Source: Dendrobium chrysotoxum (lineage: Eukaryota > Streptophyta > Magnoliopsida > Asparagales > Orchidaceae). Taken from it: a DNA stretch of 64,000 bases. Each line of letters opens with the position of its first letter. The stretch's first letter is position 1. The notes below the pieces were generated by a model. It searched no databases and was not told the origin of the DNA. It worked only from the letters and a program-made list of their open reading frames with translations. The position numbers and the translations under genes were made by a program. Positions 1 to 11,603 of this stretch are shown piece after piece. The stretch spans positions 50,431,783-50,495,782 of the forward strand of contig CM034301.1 in NCBI GenBank assembly GCA_019925795.1, read 5' to 3'.

Positions 1-129
1 TGTATTTAATCTAAGGCCCCACAAGGGAGGCTGAAACTACTGCCTGTTCCGCCCCAGGGCTGTCCGCCCGGTTCTGTTGGACCGGCCCCTGCCAGGCCAG
101 CTGGTGAGCCGGTTGCCTATCCCGTATCA
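1..129 (-). repeat. 3' LTR of the first chromovirus (partial)
   Basis: The LTR begins on the minus strand with TGATAC at 129-124, directly after a purine-rich tract in the end of the pol reading frame. It aligns with 5107-5235, sharing blocks such as GTTCCGCCCC and GACCGGCCC. The other end is cut off by the window edge. Confidence 0.8.
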
Positions 130-1421
130 ATACTCTCCTCCCCAAAATTCACCTTGTTCTCAAGGTTGAAGGTTAGGAACTGACTCCTGATTGTCTCGTA
201 TGGCTCCCATGTGGCATCAAGCTCTAGCATATCCTTCCACTTGATTAGCACTTCCCATGTCTCAGTCTCTCCTTTGCGCACACCCGCTACTTCCAAAGGT
301 TCCAAAATGGCCTTCATATCCTCTGTCAAAGTTGGAAGTACTGACGATGGTATATGCTCTCCCATCGCCTTTCTCAGCTGTGAGACATGAAAGACTGGGT
401 GCAAAGTTGATGAGGGTGGTAGCCTCAATTGATAGGCTACTGCTCCAATACGCTCCATGATCTCATAAGGTCTAAAGTACCGTGGGGATAACTTCTTATT
501 CCTCCTTCTGGCTAGTATTTTCTATCAGTAGGGCCTCAATTTTAAGTAAACCATATCTCCTGGATCAAAGTTTACTTCCCTCCTATGCTCATTAGCCTTC
601 CTCTTCATGATCTGTTGGGCTCTCAATAAATGTCCCCTTGAGCTTAGATAATACCCTATCCCTCTTCTCTAAGTACTGCTCTACACTGGACACAGGCGTA
701 GTGCTCTGCCCATAATGAATCAGATGGGGTGGATCTCTCCCATAGAGTCTTGAAAGGAGTGGTCTTCGTTGCTGAATGATACGAAGTATTGTATCAATAT
801 TCCGCCCAAGCAATCCACCTTACCCAGCTCTTTGGCGTGTCTATTGCAAAGCATCTCAAATAGGTCTCTATACTTCTGTTGGTCACTTTTGTCTGGCCAT
901 TTGTCTAGAAGTGACTAAGGAATGCCTTGTCCCTGTCTGACACAATGGCTTCCGGAATTCCATGCAGGCGCACCACTTCCTTTATGAAGACAGTAGCCAT
1001 AATAACAGTGGTATAAGGTGCTTCAAAGGAATGAAGTGTGCATATTTGCTCAGACGATTTACTATTACTAGTATCATTGAAGGCCCCTCTGATCATGGCA
1101 ATCCCTCGATGAAATCCATCGTCACCTCCTCCCACACCCTCTTCGGTAGGGCTAGGGGCTGTAGTAACACTGTTGGCGCCATGGCTAGGTACTTGTGCCT
1201 TTGCTACACATCACATTTGGCTATCCAATCCTCTACATCACAGCGCATCCCCACCTAGTATAATTCTGTTGATAATCGACTATAGATTTTCTGCACTCCT
1301 GAATGCCCTCCCACTGCACTGCCATGAAATTCCTGTAGCAGCTTGGGGATGTATCCCAATCCTTTCGGTAGAACAAATCTCACCTAATGTAGTAGCTGGA
1401 CTCGTCTCAGCGTATAACTAG
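117..1421 (-). pseudogene. Integrase and chromodomain remnant (chromovirus 1)
   Basis: Broken pol 3' region. The minus frame at 592-1135 gives integrase-like stretches, including VWEEVTMDFIEGL near 1145-1105 and a typical SRLYGRDPPHLIHYG segment near 755-700. The last frame (117-458) holds the conserved LHPVFHVSQLRK segment that follows the integrase core. It then has a chromodomain, WEVLIKWKDMLELDATWEP, around residues 68-86 of that frame. Chromodomains of chromoviruses are thought to guide integration to particular chromatin. The region is split into at least three frames with stops between them, so it cannot encode a working integrase. Confidence 0.82.
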
Positions 1422-1742
1422 GATGATTATTCGGGTTCTGCAGCAACTCGTCTATGATCTTCTTTAGTCTATCATCGTGTTCACTCTCCTATTTTAGAAC
1501 TTCCCAATCTAGGATCAGGGGTACTAACAAAGCTATTAACTGAGGCTCCTAGATTCTCCTGGATAAGGAACAAGCTGCTCTATTTTCTAGGCTCAGTCGG
1601 TACGGTACTGGATCTCAAAATTATATCCCAGTAGTTTGGTTAGCCATCATTGATGCTCTTCAGTGACCATCCGTTGTTCCAGAAAATACTTTAAGCTCCT
1701 CTGATTTGTTCTAACTAGGAAGTGTCTCCCTAACAAATAGGG

Positions 1743-2800
1743 TCATAACTTCTGAATAGCCAAGACAATAGCCATTAGCTCTCTCTCATACATTGACTTG
1801 AGTCTCGCTCTGACTGTGAGCACCTGATTGAAATAGGCAATCGGTCGCTGATCTTGCATGAGCACTGCCCCCAATTCATATCCTGACGCATCTGTCTCTA
1901 CCAAAAATGGCCTGCTGAATTCAGGAAGTGCTAACATCGGTACTCTATTTATTACTTTCTTCAGCGGCTCGAAAGCTTGTGTAGTCATCTCCCCCACTTG
2001 AAACTGTCCTTCTTCAGCTACTCAGTCAATGACGCTATTATTGTGCCATACCCTTGCACGAACTTCTTGTAGTACTAGGTGAGGCCTAAGAATCCTCTCA
2101 GCTCCCTCATGCTCTTGAGTAAAGGCCAATTTAGCATAGCCTCAATCTTGGACTGGTCCGTTGCTACCCCTGCCTTGATCACCACATGTCCCAAGTACTC
2201 TACCTGTGGCTGTACAAACGAACATTTCTTCAGGTTGGCATACAGCTGGTGCTCCCTCAATATCTCCAACTCTGTCCTCAGGTGCCCCATATGCTCTGCC
2301 TCCATTCGACTGTAGATTAGGATGTCATCGAAGAATAACATGACAAACTTTCTAAGATAGGGTTGAAAACCCCGATTCATTAGTGACTTAAAAGTGGCTG
2401 GAGCATTGGTGAGGCCCAAAGGCATCACTAAAAATTTGTAGTGATCATCGTGGGTTCTGAAAGCTGTCTTTTGTACATCCCCTGACTTCATTTTGATTGG
2501 TGGTATCCCTATTTCAGGTCAATCTTTGAGAAGATAACTACCCCAAATAGTTCATCCAACAACTCATCAATCACAAGGATAGAAAACTTGTCTAGCACAG
2601 TTTCCTTGTTTAAAGTTTTATAATTCATGTAGAACCTCCAACTGTCGTCCTTTTTTCTCTAGTAAAATAGGAATGGAAAAAGGGCTCACCCTAGGTCTAA
2701 TAATCTCTGCCTCTAGCTTCTCTCTGATGAACCTCTCAGTCTTATCTTTCTAGATCTGCGAGTACCGGTAAGGTCGAACACTGATAGGAGAAACTCCCTC
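1743..2800 (-). pseudogene. Reverse transcriptase and RNase H remnant (chromovirus 1)
   Basis: The minus frame at 2075-2491 holds the second half of a Ty3/Gypsy reverse transcriptase. It shows FLVMPLGLTNAPATF and the catalytic block FFDDILIYS (usually Y/F-x-DD), then YLGHVV and LRGFLGLT. The first half (2500-2800) is still recognisable, with a YKTLNKET-like stretch and KIDLK, but it is broken by stops. A second frame (1743-1997) is RNase H-like, with ETDASGYELGAVLMQ carrying the first catalytic Asp, and ending in YERELMAIV. The frame changes between the two. Confidence 0.85.
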
Positions 2801-3249
2801 CCTCAATGAAATCGCATGCTCGTGCTCTCAGGGCAGTGCTAATCTGCTGGGTTGCTGAAAGATCTCCGAAAATTACTGTAGAAACTGATGTACACAGTTA
2901 GGGATCCGGTCTTCCTGTGACTCTCGAATCCCCTCCAAACTCTGCAGCTCTACCAAATTGCCCTGTCCTGCTTCCTGTATCGCCTTGATCATGGTTGTGA
3001 GTGAAATCATGGTCCTGCATAAGCTGGCATCCCCTCGTAGCACCACCTTCTTCCCTTCCACCTGCACATCCATAGTCAAAAACTTTCAGTCCACCTTAGT
3101 CTCTCCAATCATCTATAACCATTTCATCCACAGGATGACATCAGTGCTTCCCAATTCCAATGGAAGAAAATTCTCCACTATTTGTATGCCTTGGAGCGCC
3201 AACACCAACCCTCTGCAAATCCACTTACTCTTCTCTACCTTTCATGTCC

Positions 3250-4731
3250 CCATCATGACTCCAAAACTCCCTATATCCACTAGCTTCAATCCTAATTGGT
3301 CCACGACCCAATGGGAGATGAAGTTATGAGTGGCTCCACTATCTACCAAAACCGCCACTGCTTGCTCTCCAATTTGTCCCCTTACCTCATGGTGTGATTT
3401 GGGGTAAATCGCACCACTGAGTTCAAAGACACCTCCGCCACATCTAAATGTAACTGCTTTGTCTCCTTCATAACCTCCTCTAGCTCATCCCCGCTCTCCT
3501 TGTTCCCTTCACAAACCATCAAGACCTGAAGGGCTCGATTCTTGCACCTGTGTCCTGGTGTAAATCACTCGTCACACCTGAAGCATATCCCCTTTGCTCG
3601 CTTATCATGCACATCTGCTTCTGTGAGGAGCTTGAATTTGCCTCCATGACGAACTCCAGTGCTCTTCTCCTTTGGTGCTTCTCTATGAAATGATACCGTC
3701 TAGGTTCTTGGTATCAGGGTCATGGAGGTACTCCTGTAAGCCCCTCCCGTAATGTTGCTCTGGCTGGCCTTCTTCCTCTGGTGTTTCTCTTCCACCCATT
3801 GTGCCAGCTCTGTTGTCTCTCTGAGTCCTCGAGATCTCAACACCCTGAGCTCTGCTTGTATGTCTTCCTTAAGGCCCTTCATGAAATCCCGGTCCAATCC
3901 TTCCTCAGAGACCCCTCTCAGTCTCCCCGACAATAGCTCAAATTTCTCCTGATACTCCATAATTGTCCCCTCCTGAGTTAGGGCATAGAACTGCTCGTAG
4001 AAGTCTCCTTCCTGAATAGCTCGGAAACGTTCTAACAAACACTCCTTAAATTCTCTCCATAAGTAAATTGGATACCTAGCCTCCCTCCATTTGAACCAAA
4101 CTAGGGCTTTCCCTTCCAAACATATACCCACTGCCATGAGTTTCTTTCCATCAGTCAGCCCATTGATAGCTAAGTAACACTCCACTTGGTACGCCCATCC
4201 CTAAACATCTTCCCTTGCGAAGACCGGCATTTTTAGCTTCCTCGATCTCGCATCCATACCTCAATGGTTTCTCCCACTGCTGATTCCTCCTGTGTATTGG
4301 TGGTGCGATTCTCTCCCTTCCTCCCTTGGCATATTTGGACCCCATGGTTCGGCCCAACCATTACCTCCTCCCATCCACCTTCCCTCCTATCTAGGTGGTC
4401 TCCAAATGGGTTCAGATTTCCTTCTTCTTGCTGGCCTTTATTCCAGATACCCCGACGCACCTCCCATCAAAATCCACCTGGGTGAGCCTTGAGGAAAAAC
4501 ACTCTCCACTTCATCAACATCTTCCTGCACTATCTTCCCCTTTCGATTGGCCCTATGAATAGCCGGCGAAGCCTTCGATTGCATTTCAATCAACTTCATT
4601 ATGTCTTCCATATTTCTAAAGCTGTTTTCCATGGATGAGAACCTCTCTTCCACTCCATAATATCTCTCTTCCATTTCAGCCATGAGTTGTTCCATCTCAC
4701 CTTCCAACACCTCCATCTTCTTCGCCACCAT
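3250..4731 (-). pseudogene. Gag and protease remnant (chromovirus 1)
   Basis: Gag starts at ATG 4731-4729, a few bases inside the primer binding site, with MVAKKMEVLEGEMEQL and a Glu-rich coiled-coil-like N terminus. The capsid part lies in the frame 3700-4185 (MECYLAINGLTDGKKLMA, then LEGKALVWFKWRE, LLERFRA, EYQEKFELLSGRL). A zinc knuckle of the form CFRCDE...FTPGHRCK lies near 3597-3540, with a stop inside it. The protease active-site motif VLVDSGATHNFISHW lies near 3350-3310. Frames shift between these pieces. Confidence 0.82.
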
Positions 4732-4760
4732 AGGTCTCAAAATGTGCTTTGATACAAATT

Positions 4761-5235
4761 TGATACGCCTTGGGGATGAAATCAGCGAGAAAAGATAATA
4801 AAAATAGCTGAAATTGAGAAACGATGGCATATTTTTGTATTAATACTTCAACACCAAAGCAAGATAGAATTATCTACAATTAGAGAGGTAGATCATTTCT
4901 CCCACTTGACCATGCCGCTAGGAAGCCCTCAAGATAAAAATACAGAAAAACTACACCAAACTCCAAAGATACATGATGAAAATAAACCCTAATTAAACTC
5001 CCCTAATTCCCCCTAAAACAACCCCCTTAATTAATTTTCCGCTATTTTTCTATTTCAAAATTAGAATTCTTTCCTTTAACATTTCCATTCTTATTTCTTC
5101 TTCTAGTATATTTAATCAAAGCTTTGATGGGCTCTACAAGGGGGGCCAAAACTGCTACCAGTTCCGCCCCAAGGCTGTCTACCTGGTTCTGCTAGACCGG
5201 CCCTTACTGGGCCGGCTGCCCTCTCCCCTGTATCA
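4761..5235 (-). repeat. 5' LTR of the first chromovirus
   Basis: A 475-bp LTR with terminal inverted repeats TGATAC/GTATCA. On the minus strand it begins TGATACAGGGG at 5235 and ends GTATCA at 4761, just before the Met-tRNA-like primer binding site. It aligns with 1-129 but is well diverged from it. Confidence 0.75.
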
Positions 5236-5613
5236 AAGTTATATGGGATTACCATAAGTATCTATAGTAGGCAGTAGAATTCAATGGTGGAGCGAGTGTA
5301 CTTCAGGCACTATCATACCTGCAAGGTGTAGGCTGTCAAAATAACATGCATTATGTGTAGTTTAAGTGAATCTCATGATGACTAGTTTTGTTTGTGCATT
5401 TGCATATGGAATTTATAAAAAACTATTACTTTTATTTTGAGCATAAGTATTCTCTCGAATATTTATGAAAGGCTAAGCTCTTAGGTTTTATATTTTGCTC
5501 AAGTATTCTTTATTGTTGTGATAGTTTGATTTGTCAGTTTAATTGATTTTCTTTATCATGACAGTTTATTTTTAATCAAGTTATCTTTCTTTAACCTTTA
5601 TGCAAAACTTAAA
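5236..5613. other. Intervening DNA, nothing recognised
   Basis: About 380 bp of AT-rich sequence between the first chromovirus and the solo LTR. I see no coding region or repeat. Its last five bases, TTAAA, are one copy of the target-site duplication of the solo LTR. Confidence 0.6.
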
Positions 5614-8600
5614 TGTGGGCTTCGTAAATTCGCACCCCGGCCTCTTCACGAATCCTTTCTTTCTTCTTCGGGGACCCTTTTAATCAAGTTTTAACGCTTA
5701 AGTTCCAAGGCCAATTTTCAGAAGGTAGATTGGATTGTGAATAAGACATCATCCACATATTTTGCCCTCATTTTGCAAGGACTTTAGGATCTGAGTTCAG
5801 GTTTCCTATAGGCGCAAGCCCTCTCGATAATGTGAGAGAACTTTCGATTAAGGCTAGTTGTCAAACAGATACATAGAGATATGCGATATCTGGTGTATAG
5901 TATCAGTATGGGTTTAGTTTTTGAGATTTAATATTTAAAATTAGAAATTTCACCATCTTGCACTTAAAGCGGATGGTGGGGGAAGTGATGATATACCCGA
6001 TCAAGATCTCATGGTTCTTGTCATCTCGGGCCATCGTGGTCTCTGATCTACTTAGTCATAGGAGGTAGTCGACCCAACCTAACAGAAGGATCATTGTCGA
6101 CAGACATAGGTTGCTTTGTCTATGGGTATCTTGTAGACCTGGGATGAATGTTTATTTAAGGGGACAAATTTGAATCCACTGCTAACATAGGGCTTTGTGC
6201 CCTATCGATTATATTCTATTGATTCATATCTCAAGAATTTGGAGCCATTAGGAAACATGCGGGCTCTGATCATGACCGTAATTTAGTGATACCATTTAGC
6301 GGCAAATCACCCGGTTCAGAGGGTCCCGGTCATAACCGTTTATTTGTGGTGCCATTTGGTGACGAAACCACCGGTTAGAGGACACGTGTCACGACCTTAC
6401 TGACAAGAGACTATTTGAGAATAAATTCAAGTGATATTCTCGACCAGACATTGACTCTTTATGAGCTGAAGTAATTTTCAGATTTGTCTACCTGGGCAAA
6501 CTGTTGCGGAGGGTGGATGAATTGTGCTTTAAGTGTTTTGATGTTTTATTTCAATTTTAAATATTTTAGATTATGGTGATTTTTAGGATTTTGAATTTCT
6601 ATGGGCATTTGGGAGATATTTTTGATGTTTGTGGTCCCCTCCGGTTGAGATTTTTTGTCAACACGGCCATCCTTGGGGTTTTTATGGGCAATTTTACTTT
6701 ATCACTTGAACCATGTCAACTCTGTCTACTCGCCAACAAAGGATCAGGTTCTTTATCTGCTTTATGCCATTATTAGTGAATTTTTCCTGTTGAGAGCCTT
6801 GAAGGCTTAAGATGAATGTATAAAATGAATATTCCGATCTGTGCCACGGCCGTATATTTGTTTGATAGCTCGAGTCGTGTCGACTCCTCTCTATCCACAT
6901 AGAAGGATCGGGCTCGATCTTAGATTCATTTCTTGACTCACGCAGCATCCTCAAACGTCACGTGTGTACCCTTAACACGCTCGTCGGAGCCCATGCGGGT
7001 ATATGCGTTTGTATATATTTTGCATGATGCATTTGTATAGTGGTTGTATGTGTGTATAATGCATTTTGCATTTACATGTTGCTAAGTCATGCTTGTATGA
7101 TATATTGATGTTGAAATGTATAAATGCACAGTACAACTGCATATTAACATAACACACTGTCACAGTACAACATATCTTGCATGTTTGAATGATATGCTTG
7201 CATAATACGTTTTGCATGTTATAATGCATATGTGTGCAGCGCATTTGCATGTTATTATAACGCGCTACTACAACTTAATGCGTCTTGCAATAATGAATGA
7301 CATGCTTGGATGATGCATCCTGCTTATTGCAATTGCATATGGGAGGGCATTTTTTTAAAGTTTCAGTCATTTTTGAGTGTGCACAACATTCTATTTAGAA
7401 GCTGTAGACGCCTTTTGTCTTCTTGTACGAGTGTTGTAGATTTGGTGGTATGGCGCTGCGCTGCAGGTGATTTACTACTTTATGCGGGTAGACTGTCATA
7501 CACCAACGAGTCTCCTGGAATTGTTCATGGGTACTTGCATTTATCATAGGTTTGCTGCCTTCGCCTGTGGGCAGTGTATCGCACTTGTTGCAATCTTCTC
7601 GTTTATGCCTTCCACCATCATCTGCAGGCAAATTGCACTGAATGCAAATCTTCCAATGCCGTCCATAGGTATATTGTTGTATGTATGATGGGTCATTTGC
7701 CATTGTTTGCAAACGTTGCGATGATGCATTCACCGCTTCCTACAAGCACCTTGTTGTGCACTATGAGATTTGTTGAATTAGTTTGCGGGTCGGCAGTACA
7801 TGCCTAAGAATCACTAGCCGCCTTATGCGGATGAATAATTTTTAGTGCGACATTTCTCAGCACTATTTGTAAATGCTCGCATTTACAAAAACACCTTCTG
7901 CATTTGCTCAAAGATAGCGCGTTATGTACTTGACGAGTCTTCTATAGCAGCTCGTAGGTGCTTACATTTCTTGTATCTTTGCTTGCAAAGGATTAGCGTT
8001 TTTACTAGCTAGTTGCTTATTGTTGACTACAGGGATGATCTAGCATCCACTGCTTGTTGTTCATCATCACCCATAGGTGGACTACTATGCACATTTTAGT
8101 CCTACACTGCCTACTTATGGGTTAGTCGTATTCGCCACAAATTTGCTGTTTTGATTTGTGTGTAAGCTGTTGTATATATGATGAATCATTTGTTACTGCT
8201 TGTAAGTGTTGATACGGATCACCTGCCACTTCCTGCAAGCAGGTTTTCACATAATGCAGGTTTCATTTAACACTACTTGCGGACAAATTTTATGTCTTGC
8301 TTGTACATTCACCAATATTTTCTTGGATACACTTGTAGGAAATGTTATTTCTTGCATGTGAGCTTGCGATCATCTGTAAACTTCTTCATGCATGTTGACT
8401 GTCGTCGTTCGCAAGGAACTATTATATTCGTCCACAAGTGGATTGACATTGATTGCTGGAGTATCATTGCATTCATTACAACTCTTCTAATGTTGCTTAT
8501 AAATATGCTGCGTCCCTTGTATATGACCGCTGGTAAGTCATCATATTCATTGTATGTTTATTATTGCCATTTATAGGTGATCTATTTCATATGTATTGCA

Positions 8601-8983
8601 AGTCACTTGCTACTTGTTGACGTTTGGGCATTGATTGATATAGCTGCCATATTTATTGAGAGTTTGCGCTTTTGCTTGTGAACAAGCCAACAAATCATGT
8701 CTATTGAGACTTCAGCACAGTGATTGATATAGCTGCCCTATTCATTCATTGATTTTTATTTAGATAATCAGTGTCACAATTAGCATTTATATTTTAGTTA
8801 TGATTGTGCAATTTTTAAATTAATGTTCAATTCCCTATTTATTAATTTGAGTTATGTTCCCTGTTATCCATTTAAATTCCCTGTAAATTGTTTAAGTTCA
8901 GGTCCCCTATCACTGGAAAATTCGATAGCCTCCCGACGTCTCCCTCATTTAGGGGGAATTCCGAGAGCTGGGCCTTCCCTACC

Positions 8984-9235
8984 ACGCTACGAGAGTGCAT
9001 AAGATGAGTGTCAAGCGACACCGTGGCTGTAGTCTTTAATCCCACTATGCTACGAGAGCACATAGGAGTCTTCGAGGTACCTATTTGAAAAAAGGCGCAG
9101 TTTTTTCCTGCAGAACTGTAGCTCATAGACGGGTACTTAATTTTGTCCTCATCACGCTACAAGAGCGCTTAAAGGCCTACCCTTCTCACCGCAAGCTTTG
9201 CACTGGGTTTCCTCCCATCATGCTAGAGAAAAACG
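8984..9235. repeat. Degenerate short palindromes in LTR copy A
   Basis: Four spaced copies of a short palindromic motif near GCTACGAGAGC (around 8988, 9048, 9157 and 9220; the last two decayed). They occupy the same LTR position as the AATAAA-loop hairpins of copy B, and each follows a CCCA/CCTA-type block. Confidence 0.5.
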
Positions 9236-9440
9236 AGTATAGGTGACTTTTCGGTGTGCCGCGAGCGCTGAAAATAAGGTTTTTTGAGGATTTTGGGTTT
9301 TGAGGGCATTATACTTGAGCAAAGGGGTTGATGGAGGCAATGTTGACGATGTCGAGGGCACGATGATCGCAAAAATGCACAAGATCACAAATATTTGTTT
9401 CTTTTCCCCCTCTCTTTTTTTTACTAAATGTAGATAATAA

Positions 9441-9502
9441 TACTAATATTAATATTAATATTAATATTAATATTAATACTAATATTAATATTGATATTAA
9501 TA
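9441..9502. repeat. (TAATAT)n-like tract
   Basis: Simple repeat of TAATAT/TATTAA units inside the solo LTR, at the position where copy B has its long AATTAA tract. Confidence 0.8.
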
Positions 9503-10469
9503 ATTAGTAATAGCAGTTAATGGTAATAGGAAGGAGGAGAATTGAAATGGTTTGGAGTTTGTTAATGGGTTTTTGGGCTGTATGTTTATGTGGGCTTGCT
9601 ATTTTGAGTGGAGGAATGTAGGATGGGCTAGTAATGGGCTGTTTTGAAGTGGGCTTAAGTGGCTTTTAGGAAGTGTTTAAGTGGATTGAGGCTTAGTGGG
9701 CTGATTTGAGGGGGTCGGTTGCAGTTGTTGTAGGCTTAGATGGAAATGGTTGTAGTGGGCTGTAGGTTGGAGTTCGGGTATGACGGGCTAGTGGAGGAAT
9801 GGAGATCGATAGAAGCTACCTGGAGTGAGATCGGTTAGGGATTTGGTGCTGGAGATAAGAGGCGGGATCTATGCTGCTTATAGACGGAAGATCGGAAGGC
9901 TGAGGATCAGTTTGGGCTGTAGGATCGGATGGGTGTTGTGGACAGTTAGGGGACTCAACTGCGGAAGGTCGAAGGAGGAGGTGGGTTGATGGATCCTGCT
10001 GAATGAAGCATGACTGTTGGCATTGGTTTCGGGCTTGAGTAGCGTGCGTATGGTTCAGAAGAGGAAGGATGGAGGGATTGGAGTTCAGATCAAATAATAA
10101 ACGGGCTTTAGGCAGCATCGGCCAGGATCGAAAGAGGAGGTTTCGGTTAGAGGGATCGAATGAAGGTCGGAGCCGGGAGGATTGGAATGGCTGGAGCTGG
10201 GTTGAGGGAGGCGAATCAGGGAGCGTATCAGGGAGTTTGTGGCTTGTGAGGTTCGGCTGTGTGCGGGAACAACAAGAAGGAAGGCCTCATCCTCTCTCGT
10301 TTTAAAATGAACAAGGTCATCTACGGGGCAAGCAGAAATTGAGGGATACGACAAGCGCGGCATCGACGCCGAATCGCAGAGGTAAACGGGGTTTCGGTGG
10401 AGTTCATGGAGGTGATGTAGGGGTCAACATTAAACAATTTTATATTTTTCTTATGCAACATTATTTTTT

Positions 10470-11603
10470 AATAAAGAAAATGAAGTATGGAAATGCTGTT
10501 GGACCAGATGATATTCTAATAAAGGTATGAAAATGCTTAGGAGATGAAGGAATTTTTTGGCTTACTAAACTTCTTAATATTATTTTGAAGTCTAAAAAGA
10601 TGTCAGATTAGTGGAGAATGAGTGTGTTGATTTCTATTTTAATAATAAAGGTGATGCACTAGATTGTGCGAATTATAGAGGAATTAAGTTAATGTCATAC
10701 TTTAAAACTATGGGATAGAGTTATGGAGCATAGGTTGCGGTGTGATACTAATGTTTCTCAAAATCAATTTGGATTTATGCCGGGTAGGTCTACTATAGAA
10801 GTTATACATTTATTGAGAGGTTTGATGGAAAAGTATAGAGAGAATAAGGAGGATCTACATATGATATTTATTGATTTAGAGAAATCATATGATAAAGTTC
10901 CAAGAGAAGTGTTATGGAGAGTTCTAGAAAGGAAAGGAGTTAATAATGCTTATATTCAAGTCATTAAGGATATGTATGCAGGAGCTAGTACTTGTGTTCA
11001 AACACAAGGTGGTTTGATCAAGGATTTTCCTATTTCAGTTGGATTACATCAATGATCAACCTTAAGCCCATATATTTTTGCTTTAGTCATGGATGTTCTT
11101 ACTAGACATTTGCAAGAGGTTTAACCCTAGTGTATGCTTTTTGCTGATGATATTCTTCTTGTTGATAAGACTAAAGAGGGAGTTGAAGGCAAACTTGAAT
11201 TATGGAGGTCAACCTTAGAGTCTAAAGGCTTTCGTTTGAGTAGATCTAAAACTAAATATATGGAGTGTAATTTTAGTAATAATAGTTCTTGTGGGGGATT
11301 ATGACTTTGGGAGAATAAGTCATTAATAAGAGTACACATTTTAGATATATTGGGTCTATTGTTTAGAGTGATGGTGAAATTGATGGAGATATTATTAGCA
11401 TGATCAAGTTGGATGGTTGAAGTGGAGGAATGAATCGAGCTTGTTGTGTGATAGAAAAGTCCCTCTCAAACTTAAGGGAAATTTCTATAAGATGGTGGTT
11501 AGACCTGCAATGCTTTATGGTGCAAAATGTTGGCCATTAAAAGAGAAGCATAATATTAAGTGTTGCAGAGATGAGGATGCTTAGGTGGATGAGTGGCATT
11601 ACT
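10470..11603 (+). pseudogene. RTE-type LINE reverse transcriptase fragment, 5' truncated
   Basis: Plus-strand reverse transcriptase of the plant RTE LINE type. Recognisable blocks in order are MKYGNAVGPDDI, the RGIKLM segment, QNQFGFMPGRSTIE (near 10755-10800), FIDLEKSYDKVPREV (near 10870-10910), SVGLHQGSTLSPY and the catalytic CMLFADDILLVD (near 11135-11165), then ESKGFRLSRSKT. Several stops and frame changes make it dead. It ends at 11603 in the segment normally followed by the last quarter of the protein. There the sequence switches to TGTTGACC, the start of a Tat-like LTR. The 5' part of the LINE is missing. Confidence 0.87.

Larger units (their letters stand above)
1..5235 (-). mobile_element. 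Decayed Ty3/Gypsy chromovirus, cut by window start
   Basis: An LTR retrotransposon reading on the minus strand. The order from high to low coordinates is 5' LTR (4761-5235), a Met-tRNA-like primer binding site (4744-4758, minus reading TTTGTATCAAAGCAC), gag, protease, reverse transcriptase, RNase H, integrase and a C-terminal chromodomain, then the start of the 3' LTR (1-129). The remainder of the 3' LTR lies outside the window. The chromodomain after integrase places it among chromoviruses. The short LTR of about 475 bp would suit the Reina clade, but I am unsure of the clade. Every domain is interrupted by stops or frameshifts, and the two LTRs are clearly diverged by eye, so this is an old insertion. 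Confidence 0.88.
5614..10429 (-). mobile_element. Solo LTR of a Tat/Ogre-like Gypsy family (copy A)
   Basis: A 4.8-kb LTR standing alone. Read on the minus strand it starts TGTTGACCCC at 10429 and ends GCCCACA at 5614. Perfect 5-bp target-site duplications TTAAA flank it at 5609-5613 and 10430-10434. It matches the LTR at 20890-25451 along its length, for example the block near 5790-5860 against 21040-21140, and 6640-6680 against 21975-22020. That second copy is followed by a Tat/Ogre-type primer binding site, which gives the family. The U3 side (about 9600-10429) is GC-rich and precedes an ATT-repeat tract. Short reading frames inside it look incidental. A solo LTR is the usual product of recombination between the two LTRs of a full element. 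Confidence 0.88.

Noticed and set aside
5614..10429. Many short reading frames within the solo LTR (for example near 7400-7730 and 10069-10363)
   Set aside because: They are not kept in the other two LTR copies, have no recognisable domain and lie in non-coding LTR sequence.
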